From: Pterois miles
Lineage: Eukaryota; Chordata; Actinopteri; Perciformes; Scorpaenidae
NCBI GenBank assembly: GCA_947000775.1
Contig: CAMQGK010000565.1
Location: 6,249,001-6,313,000, forward strand
DNA length: 64,000 nucleotides
Reading direction: 5' to 3'
The translations under genes were made by a program, and so were the position numbers. Positions 53,121 through 64,000 of the stretch are shown in pieces. Numbering within the stretch: position 1 is the stretch's first letter; each line of letters starts with the position of its first letter. The notes below the pieces were generated by a model that ran no database searches, had not been told where the DNA came from, and was given only the letters and a program-made list of their open reading frames with translations.

Positions 53121-56100
53121 AGTGTGTTAAACAATACTATGATTAAAAAAAGTGAAATTATATTATGTTGAAATTTTCCTAAAAAAAGTCATAGTATACT
53201 ATGTCGAAAAATTTCATGAAAAAAAAGTCATAGTATAGTATGTCAAAAAATTTCTTGAAAAACAGGTCATAGCATTGAATCTTGAAAATTTTCATGTTAA
53301 CAGTCACATTATAGTTTGTTAAAATGTATTATGATAAAAAAAAAAGTCATATTATATTACGTTTAAAAAATTTCATGAAAAAAAGTCATAGTCATAGTCG
53401 TATGTCGAAAAATTTCATGAAAAACAAGTCAGGGTAGTGAATCTTGAAAATTTTCATGTTAACAGTCACATTATAGTATGTTAAACAATACTATGATTAA
53501 AAAAAGTCAAATTATATTATGTTGAAATTTTCCTAAAAAAAGTCATAGTATACTATGTCGAAAAATTTCATGAAAAACAGGTCATAGTATTGAATCCTGA
53601 AACATTTCATGTTAACAGTCAAATTATAGTATGTTAAACAATACTATGATTAACAAAAGTCAAATTATATTATGTTGAAATTGTCTTTAAAAAAGTCATA
53701 GTATACTATGTCGAAAAATTTCATGAAAAAAAGTCATAGTATAGTATGTCGAAAAATTTTATGAAAAAAGTCATAGTATAGTATGTCGAAAAATTTCATG
53801 GAAAAAAGTCATCGTATAGTATGTCGAAAAATTTCATGAAAAAAGTCATAGTATAGTATGTCGAAAAATTTCATGAAAAACAGGTCATAGTATTGAATCC
53901 TGAAACATTTCATGTTAACAGTCACATTATAGTATGTTAAACAATACTATGATTAAAAAAAGTCAAATTATATTATGTTGAAATTTTCCTGAAAAAACTC
54001 ATTGTATACTATGTCGAAAAATTTCTTGAAAAACAGGTCGTAGTATTGAATCTAGAAAATTTTCATGTTAACAGTCACATTATAGTATGTTAAACAATAC
54101 TATGATTAAAAAAAGTCAAATTATATTATGTTGAAATTTTACTAAAAAAAGTCATAGTATACTATGTCGAAAAATTTCATGAAAAACAAGTCAGGGTAGT
54201 AAATCTTGAAACATCTTCATGTTAACAGTCACATTATAGTATGTTAAACAATACTATGATTAAAAAAAGTCAAATTATATTATGTTGAAATTTTCCTGAA
54301 AAAAGTCATTGTATACTATGTCGAAAAATTTCTTGAAAAACAGGTCATAGTATTGAATCTAGAAAATTTTCATGTTAACAGTCACATTATAGTATGTTAA
54401 ACAATACTATGATTAAAAAAAGTCAAATTATATTATGTTGAAATTTTCCTAAAAAAAGTCATAGTATACTATGTCGAAAAATTTCATGAAAAAAAGTCAT
54501 AGTACAGTATGTCGAAAAATTTCATGAAAAACAGGTCATATTCTTGAATCTTGAAAAATTTTATTTAACAATCAATTATAGTTTGTAAAAAGATATTATG
54601 ATAAAAAAGTCATTATAGTACGTTGAAAAATTTCATGAAAAAAAGTCATAGTATAGTATGTCGAAAAATTTCATGAAAAACAGGTCATAGTATTGAATCC
54701 TGAAACATTTCATGTTAACAGTCACATTATAGTATGTTAAACAATACTATGATTAAAAACAGTCAAATTATATTATGTTGAAATTTTCCTAAAAAAAAGT
54801 CATAGTATACTATGTCGAAAAATTTCATGTCAACAGTCACATTATAGTATGTTAAACAATACTATGATTAAAAAAGGCAAATTATATTATGTTGAAATTT
54901 TCCTAAAAAAAGTCATAGTATACTATGTCGAAAAATTTCATGAAAAAAAGTCATAGTATAGTATGTCAGAAAAATTTTTTTATAAATTCATGAAAAAAGT
55001 CATAGTATAGTATGTCGAAAAATATCATGAAAAACAGGTCATAGTATTGAATCCTTAAACATTTCATGTTAACAGTCACATTATAGTATGTTAAACAATA
55101 CTATGATTAAAAAAAGTCAAATTATATTATGTTGAAATTTTCCTAAAAAAAAGTCATAGTATACTATGTCGAAAAATTTCATGAAAAACAGGTCATAGTA
55201 TTGAATCCTGAAACATTTCATGTTAACAGTCACATTATAGTATGTTAAACAATACTATGATTAAAAAATGTCAAATTATATTATGTTGAAATTTTCCTAA
55301 AAAAAGTCATAGTATACTATGTCGAAAAATTTCATGAAAAAAAGTCATAGTATAGTATGTCGAAAAATTTTATGAAAAACAGGTCATAGTATAGTATAAG
55401 TTAAAAAAATCGAAAAATTTCATGTTAACAGTCACATTATAGTATGTTAAACAATACTATGATTAAAAAAAGTCAAATTATATTATGTTGAAAATTTTCA
55501 TGAAAAAAGTCATTGTATACTATGTAGAAAAATTTCATGAAAAAAAGTCATAGTATAGGATGTTGAAAAATTTCATGAAAAAAAGTCATAGTATAGTATG
55601 TCGAAAAATTTCATGAAAAACAGGTCATAGTATTGAATCCTGAAACATTTCATGTTAACAGTCACATTATAGTATGTTAAACAATACTATGATTAAAAAA
55701 AGTCAAATTATATTATGTTGAAATTTTCCTGAAAAAAGTCATTGTATACTATGTCGAAAAATTTCTTGAAAAACAGGTCGTAGTATTGAATCTAGAAAAT
55801 TTTCATGTTAACAGTCACATTATAGTATGTTAAACAATACTATGATTAAAAAAGTCAAATTATATTATGTTGAAATTTTCCTAAAAAAAGTCATAGTATA
55901 CTATGTCGAAAAATTCATGAAAAAATCAAATGATGAAAAAAAGTCATAGTATAGTATGTCGAAAAATTTCATGAAAAAAAGTCATAGTATAGTATGTCGA
56001 AAAATATCATGAAAAACAGGTCATAGTATTGAATCCTGAAACATTTCATGTTAACAGTCACATTATAGTATGTTAAACAATACTATGATTAAAAAAAGTC

Positions 56101-58410
56101 AAATTATATTATGTTGAAATTTTCCTAAAAAAAGTCATAGTATACTATGTCGAAAAATTTCATGAAAAAAAGTCATAGTATAGTATGTCGAAAAATTTTA
56201 TGAAAAACAGGTCATAGTATAGTATGTTGAAAAATTTCATGTTAACAGTCACATTATAGTATGTTAAACAATACTATGATTAAAAAAAGTCAAATTATAT
56301 TATGTTGAAATTTTCCTAAAAAAAAGTCATAGTATACTATGTCGAAAAATTTCATGAAAAAAAGTCATAGTATAGTATGTCAAAAAATTTCCTGAAAAAC
56401 ATGTCATAGCATTGAATCTTGAAAATTTTCATGTTAACAGTCACATTATAGTTTGTTAAAATGTATTATGATAAAAAAAAAAGTCATTATAGTACGTTGA
56501 AAAAATTTCATGAAAAAAAGTCATAGTATAGTATGTCGAAAAATTTCATGAAAAACAAGTCAGGGTAGTGAATCTTGAAAATTTTCATGTTAACAGTCAC
56601 ATTATAGTATGTTAAACAATACTATGATTAAAAAAAGTCAAATTATATTATGTTGAAATTTTCCTGAAAAAAGTCATTGTATACTATGTCGAAAAATTTC
56701 TTGAAAAACAGGTCGTAGTATTGAATCTAGAAAATTTTCATGTTAACAGTCACATTATAGTATGTTAAACAATACTATGATTAAAAAAGTCAAATTATAT
56801 TATGTTGAAATTTTCCTAAAAAAAGTCATAGTATAGTATGTCGAAAAATTTCATGTAAAAAGTCATAGTATAGTATGTCGAAAAATATCATGAAAAACAG
56901 GTCATAGTATTGAATCCTGAAACATTTCATGTAAACAGTCACATTATAGTATGTTAAACAATACTATGATTAAAAAAAGTCAAATTATATTATGTTAAAC
57001 AATACTATGATTAAAAAAAGTCAAATTATATTATGTTGAAATTTTCTGAAAAAAAAGTCATAGTATACTATGTCGAAAAATTTCATGAAAAACAGGTCAT
57101 AGTATTGAATCCTGAAACATTTCATGTTAACAGTCACATTATAGTATGTTAAACAATACTATGATTAAAAAAAGTGAAATTATATTATGTTGAAATTTTC
57201 CTAAAAAAAAGTCATAGTATACTATGTCGAAAAATTTCATGAAAAAAAAAAAAAATAAAAGTCACATTATAGTATGTTAAACAATACTATGATTAAAAAA
57301 GTCAAATTATATTATGTTGAAAATTTTCATGAAAAAAAGTCATTGTATACCATGTCGAAAAATTTCATGAAAAAAAGTCATAGTATAGTATGTCGAAAAA
57401 TTTCATGAAAAACAGGTCATAGTATTGAATCCTGAAACATTTCATGTTAACAGTCACATTATAGTATGTTAAACAATACTATGATTAAAAAAAGTCAAAT
57501 TATATTATGTTGAAATTTTCCTAAAAAAAGTCATAGTATACTATGTCGATTAATTTCATGAAAAAAAGTCATAGTATAGTATGTCGAAAAATATCATGAA
57601 AAACAGGTCATAGTATTGAATCCTGAAACATTTCATGTTAACAGTCACATTATAGTATGTTAAACAATACTATGATTAAAAAAAGTCAAATTATATTATG
57701 TTGAAATTTTCCAAAAAAAAAAGTCATAGTATACTATTTCGAAAAATTTCATGAAAAACAGGTCATAGTATTGAATCCTGAAACATTTCATGTTAACAGT
57801 CACATTATAGTATGTTAAACAATACTATGATTAAAAAAAGTCAAATTATATTATGTTGAAATTTTCCTAAAAAAAGTCATAGTATACTATGTCGAAAAAT
57901 TTCATGAAAAAAAGTCATAGTATAGTATGTCGAAAAATTTTATGAAAAACAGGTCATAGTATAGTATGTCGAAAAATTTCATGTTAACAGTCACATTATA
58001 GTGTGTTAAACAATACTATGATTAAAAAAAGTGAAATTATATTATGTTGAAATTTTCCTAAAAAAAGTCATAGTATACTATGTCGAAAAATTTCATGAAA
58101 AAAAAGTCATAGTATAGTATGTCAAAAAATTTCTTGAAAAACAGGTCATAGCATTGAATCTTGAAAATTTTCATGTTAACAGTCACATTATAGTTTGTTA
58201 AAATGTATTATGATAAAAAAAAAAGTCATATTATATTACGTTTAAAAAATTTCATGAAAAAAAGTCATAGTATAGTCGTATGTCGAAAAATTTCATGAAA
58301 AACAAGTCAGGGTAGTGAATCTTGAAAATTTTCATGTTAACAGTCACATTATAGTATGTTAAAAAATACTATGATTAACAAAAGTCAAATTATATTATGT
58401 TGAAATTTTC

Positions 58411-58495
<85 letters not shown>

Positions 58496-61400
58496 ATAGT
58501 ATACTATGTCGAAAAATTTCATGAAAAACAGGTCATAGTATTGAATCCTGAAACATTTCATGTTAACAGTCAAATTATAGTATGTTAAACAATACTATGA
58601 TTAACAAAAGTCAAATTATATTATGTTGAAATTGTCTTTAAAAAAGTCATAGTATACTATGTCGAAAAATTTCATGAAAAAAAGTCATAGTATAGTATGT
58701 CGAAAAATTTTATGAAAAAAGTCATAGTATAGTATGTCGAAAAATTTCATGGAAAAAAGTCTTAGTATAGTATGTCGAAAAATTTCATGGAAAAAAGTCA
58801 TAGTATAGTATGTCGAAAAATTTCATGAAAAACAGATCATAGTATTGAATCCTGAAACATTTCATATTAACAGTCACATTATAGTATGTTAAACAATACT
58901 ATGATTAAAAAAAGTCAAATTATATTATGTTGAAATTTTCCTAAAAAAAGTCACAGTATACTATGTCAAAAAATTTCATGAAAAAAAGTCATAGCATAGT
59001 ATGTCGAAAAATTTTATGAAAAACAAGTCAGGGTAGTGAATCTTGAAAATTTTCATGTTAACAGTCACATTATAGTATGTTAAACAATACTATGATTAAA
59101 AAAGTCAAATTATATAATGTCAAAAAATTTCATGAAAAACAAGTCAGGGTAGTGAATCTTGAAAATTTTCATGTTAACAGTGATATTATACTATGTTAAA
59201 CAATATTATTATCAAAAAGTCATATTATCGTACGTTAAAAAATTTCATGAAAAAAAGTCATAGTATAGTATGTTGAAAAAATTCATGAAAAAAGGTCATA
59301 GTATTGAATCTTGAAAAATTCCATGTCAGCAGTCATATTATAGTTTGTAAAAAGGTATTATGTTGAAAAAAGTCATTACAGTACGTTGAAAAATTTCATG
59401 AAAAAAGTCATAGTATAGTATGTCGAAAAATTTCATAAAAAAAGTCATAGTATAGTATGTCGAAAAATTTCTTAAAAACAGTCATACATTATCTTATTTT
59501 CATGTTAACAGTCACATTATAGTATGTTAAACAATACTATGATAAATAAAAAAGTCAAATTATATTATGTCGAAAATTTTCATGAAAAAAAGTCATTGTA
59601 TACTATGTCGAAAAATTTCATGAAAAACAGGTCATAGTATTGAATCCTGAAACATTTCATGTTAACAGTCACATTATAGTATGTTAAACAATACTATGAT
59701 TAAAAAAAGTCAAATTATATTATGTTGAAATTTTCCTAAAAAAAAGTCATAGTATACTATGTCGAAAAATTTCATGAAAAAAAGTCATAGTATAGTATGT
59801 CGAAAAATTTTATGAAAAACAGGTCGTAGTATTGAATCCTGAAACATTTCATGTTAACAGTCACATTATAGTATGTTAAACAATACTATGATTAAAAAAG
59901 TCAAATTATATTATGTTGAAATTTTCCTAAAAAAAGTCATAGTATACTATGTCGAAAAATTTCATGAAAAAAAGTCATAGTATAGTATGTCGAAAAATTT
60001 CATGAAAAAAGTCATAGTATAGTATGTCGAAAAATATCATGAAAAACAGGTCATAGTATTGAATCCTGAAACATTTCATGTTAACAGTCACATTATAGTA
60101 TGTTAAACAATACTATGATTAAAAAAAGTCAAATTATATTATGTTGAAATTTTCCTAAAAAAAAGTCATAGTATACTATGTCGAAAAATTTCATGAAAAA
60201 CAGGTCATAGTGTTGAATCCTGAAACATTTCATGTTAACAGTCACATTATAGTATGTTAAACAATACTATGATTAAAAAAAGTCAAATTATATTATGTTG
60301 AAATTTTCCTAAAAAAAGTCATAGTATACTATGTCGAAAAATTTCATGAAAAAAAGTCATAGTATAGTATGTCGAAAAATTTTATGAAAAACAGGTCATA
60401 GTATAATATGTTGAAAAATTTCATGTTAACAGTCACATTATAGTATGTTAAACAATACTATGATTAAAAAAAGTCAAATTATATTATGTTGAAATTTTCC
60501 TAAAAAAAGTCATAGTATACTATGTCGAAAAATTTCATGAAAAAAAGTCATAGTATAGTATGTCGAAAAATTTCATGAAAAAAGTCATAGTATAGTATGT
60601 CAAAAAATATCATGAAAAACAGGTCATAGTATTGAATCCTGAAACATTTCATGTTAACAGTCACATTATAGTATGTTAAACAATATTATGATTAAAAAAA
60701 GTCAAATTATATTATGTTGAAATTTTCCTAAAAAAAAGTCATAGTATACTATGTCGAAAAATTTCATGAAAAACAGGTCATAGTATTGAATCCTGAAACA
60801 TTTCATGTTAACAGTCACATTATAGTATGTTAAACAATACTATGATTAAAAAAAGTCAAATTATATTATGTTGAAATTTTCCTAAAAAAAGTCATAGTAT
60901 ACTATGTCGAAAAATTTCATGAAAAAAAGTCATAGTATAGTATGTCGAAAAATTTTATGAAAAACAGGTCATAGTATAATATGTTGAAAAATTTCATGTT
61001 AACAGTCACATTATAGTATGTTAAACAATACTATGATTAAAAAAAAGTCAAATTATATTATGTTGAAATTTTCCTAAAAAAAAAGTCATAGTATACTATG
61101 TCGAAAAATTTCATGAAAAAAAGTCATAGTATAGTATTCAAAAAATTTCTTGAAAAACATGTCATAGCATTGAATCTTGAAAATTTTCATGTTAACAGTC
61201 ACATTATAGTTTGTTAAAATGTATTATGATAAAAAAAAAAGTCATATTATAGTACGTTGAAAAAATTTCATGAAAAAAAGGTCATTGTATAGTATGTCGA
61301 AAAATTTCATGAAAAACAAGTCAGGGTAGTGAATCTTGAAAATTTTCATGTTAACAGTCACATTATAGTATGTTAAACAATACTATGATTAAAAAAGTCA

Positions 61401-61737
61401 AATTATATTATGTTGAAAATTTTCATGAAAAAAAGTCATAGTATACTATGTCGAAAAATTTCATGAAAAACAGGTCATAGTATTGAATTCTGAAACATTT
61501 CATGTTAACAGTCACATTATAGTATGTTAAACAATACTATGATTAAAAAAGTCAAATTATATTATGTTGAAAATTTTCCTGAAAAAAGTCATTGTATACT
61601 ATGTAAAATTCGAAAAATTTCATGAAAAACAGGTCATAGTATTGAATCTAGAAAAATTTCATGTTAACAGTCACATTATAGTATGTTAAACAATACTATG
61701 ATTAAAAAAAGTCAAATTATATTATGTTGAAATTTTC

Positions 61738-61774
<37 letters not shown>

Positions 61775-64000
61775 AAAAAAGTCATAGTATAGTATGTCGA
61801 AAAATTTCATGAAAAAAAGTCATAGTATAGTATGTCGAAAAATATCATGAAAAACAGGTCATAGTATTGAATCCTGAAACATTTCATGTTAACAGTCACA
61901 TTATAGTATGTTAAACAATACTATGATTAAAAAAAGTCAAATTATATTATGTTAAAAATACTATCATTAAAAAAAGTCAAAGTATAGTATGTTGAAAATT
62001 TAAAAAAATCATAGTATAAAAAAAAAAGTCATAGTATAGTATGTCGAAAAATTTCATGAAAAACAGGTCATAGTATTGAATCCTGAAACATTTCATGTTA
62101 ACAGTCACATTATAGTATGTTAAACAATACTATGATTAAAAAAAGTCAAATTATATTATGTTGAAATTTTCCTAAAAAAAAGTCATAGTATACTATGTCG
62201 AAAAATTTCATGAAAAAAAGTCATATTATAGTATGTTAAACAATATTATGATTAAAACAGTCAAATTATATTATGTTGAAAATATTATCATGAAAAAAGT
62301 CATTGTATACTATGTTGAAAAATTTCATGAAAAAAAGTCATAGTATAGTATGTCGAAAAATTTCATGAAAAACAGGTCATAGTATTGAATCCTGAAACAT
62401 TTCATGTTAACAGTCACATTATAGTATGTTAAACAATACTATGATTAAAAAAAGTCAAATTATATTATGTTGAAATTTTCCTAAAAAAAGTCATAGTATA
62501 CTATGTCGATTAATTTCATGAAAAAAAGTCATAGTATAGTATGTCGAAAAATATCATGAAAAACAGGTCATAGTATTGAATCCTGAAACATTTCATGTTA
62601 ACAGTCACATTATAGTATGTTAAACAATACTATGATTAAAAAAAGTCAAATTATATTATGTTGAAATTTTCCAAAAAAAAAGTCATAGTATACTATGTCG
62701 AAAAATTTCATGAAAAACAGGTCATAGTATTGAATCCTGAAACATTTCATGTTAACAGTCACATTATAGTATGTTAAACAATACTATGATTAAAAAAAGT
62801 CAAATTATATTATGTTGAAATTTTCCTGAAAAAAAGTCATAGTATACTATGTCGAAAAATTTCATGAAAAAAAGTCATAGTATAGTATGTCGAAAAATTT
62901 TATGAAAAACAGGTCATAGTATAGTATGTCGAAAAATTTCATGTTAACAGTCACATTATAGTGTGTTAAACAATACTATGATTAAAAAAAGTGAAATTAT
63001 ATTATGTTGAAATTTTCCTAAAAAAAGTCATAGTATACTATGTCGAAAAATTTCATGAAAAAAAAGTCATAGTATAGTATGTCAAAAAATTTCTTGAAAA
63101 ACAGGTCATAGCATTGAATCTTGAAAATTTTCATGTTAACAGTCACATTATAGTTTGTTAAAATGTATTATGATAAAAAAAAAAAAGTCATATTATATTA
63201 CGTTTAAAAAATTTCATGAAAAAAAGTCATAGTATATGTATGTCGAAAAATTTCATGAAAAACAAGTCAGGGTAGTGAATCTTGAAAATTTTCATGTTAA
63301 CAGTCACATTATAGTATGTTAAAAAATACTATGATTAACAAAAGTCAAATTATATTATGTTGAAATTTTCCTAAAAAAAGTCATAGTATACTATGTCGAA
63401 AAATTTCATGAAAAACAGGTCATAGTATTGAATCCTGAAACATTTCATGTTAACAGTCAAATTATAGTATGTTAAACAATACTATGATTAACAAAAGTCA
63501 AATTATATTATGTTGAAATTGTCTTTAAAAAAGTCATAGTATACTATGTCGAAAAATTTCATGAAAAAAAGTCATAGTATAGTATGTCGAAAAATTTTAT
63601 GAAAAAAGTCATAGTATAGTATGTCGAAAAATTTCATGGAAAAAAGTCATAGTATAGTATGTCGAAAAATTTCATGGAAAAAAGTCATAGTATAGTATGT
63701 TGAAAAATTTCATGAAAAACAGATCATAGTATTGAATCCTGAAACATTTCATGTTAACAGTCACATTATAGTATGTTAAACAATACTATGATTAAAAAAA
63801 GTCAAATTATATTATGTTGAAATTTTCCTAAAAAAAGTCACAGTATACTATGTCAAAAAATTTCATGAAAAAAAGTCATAGCATAGTATGTCGAAAAATT
63901 TTATGAAAAACAAGTCAGGGTAGTGAATCTTGAAAATTTTCATGTTAACAGTCACATTATAGTATGTTAAACAATACTATGATTAAAAAAGTCAAATTAT
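53121..64000. repeat. Duplicated blocks of about 4.9 kb within the satellite
   Basis: The rare variant AGTGTGTTAAACAATACTAT occurs at 53121, 58000 and 62960. In each place it is followed in the same order by GTCAAAAAATTTCTTG, an ATAGCATTGAATC unit, a TTACGTTTAAAAAA unit and a GTCAGGGTAGTGAATC unit. A second marker, ATGTCGATTAATTTCATG, occurs at about 57543 and 62503, also 4,960 bp apart. Confidence 0.85.
58413..58492. repeat. A run of about 80 bases in the satellite
   Basis: It lies exactly at the junction of a D and an E unit. The matching junction in the duplicated block near 63371 has only seven A. A similar expansion (about 32 A) is at 61741-61772. Confidence 0.9.

Larger units (their letters stand above)
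46470..64000. repeat. Giant intronic satellite with higher-order structure (runs off window)
   Basis: The basic unit is about 37 bp: GTCATAGTATAGTATGTCGA followed by AAAATTTCATGAAAAAA. Four variant units recur in fixed order: B (GGTCATAGTATTGAATCCTG...TTAACA), C (GTCACATTATAGTATGTTAA...ACTATGATT), D (GTCAAATTATATTATGTTGA...TTTTCCT) and E (GTCATAGTATACTATGTCGA). Together they make a repeat of about 154 bp, for example 52741 to 52895 and 60062 to 60216, mixed with extra basic units. Units before about 47460 are more diverged. Nothing in the array looks like the missing last map1a exon. Confidence 0.97.

Noticed and set aside
47460..64000. Regular ~37-bp repeats suggesting a CRISPR array
   Set aside because: There are no unique spacers between repeats; all units are related to each other, and the locus is an intron of a vertebrate gene.

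Overview
This is vertebrate nuclear DNA, almost certainly from a ray-finned (teleost) fish. It is AT-rich, has GT-AG introns with consensus splice sites, and carries dispersed tRNA-derived SINEs and TA-flanked DNA transposons. Its one recognisable gene is map1a, encoding microtubule-associated protein 1A, on the + strand. Species and family names for the repeats are not fixed by the sequence alone. The gene name rests on family-specific motifs, not on a database search.

Layout. Positions 1-27841 hold no coding exon that I can recognise. The stretch contains microsatellites, five pieces of one TA-flanked transposon family (one of them sits at 27926), a 17-unit minisatellite, three SINE copies, a nested transposon pair at 15515-16545 and a hAT transposase relic at 25255-25815. 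The first visible map1a exon opens in phase 1 and needs at least one upstream exon, so much or all of this stretch may be a very long map1a intron. Positions 27842-45139 carry four consecutive map1a exons: 27842-27924, 29096-29233, 30750-42285 and 44907-45139. Their phases (1, 0, 0, 1, 0) agree at every junction. The third is a single 11.5-kb exon encoding nearly the whole heavy chain. The fourth encodes most of the conserved light-chain (LC2) domain. The last roughly 50 residues lie beyond the window.

From about 45205 to the window end, the following intron is filled by at least 18.8 kb of AT-rich satellite. Its ancestral unit is about 37 bp. Four diverged unit types form a higher-order repeat of about 154 bp, and blocks of about 4.9 kb are themselves duplicated. 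The edge nearest the exon is built of shorter, more diverged 25-bp units.

How the parts work together. MAP1A is made as a polyprotein and cleaved into a heavy chain and LC2, which bind microtubules in neurons. This copy keeps the metallo-beta-lactamase-like N-terminal domain with its metal ligands lost, the lysine-rich microtubule-binding segment and the conserved C-terminal motifs. Its central Lys/Glu/Asp-rich repeat region is greatly expanded. The main points of interest are the giant satellite between the last two exons, a splice donor whose bases come from a transposon end, and the size of the repeat region in the protein.
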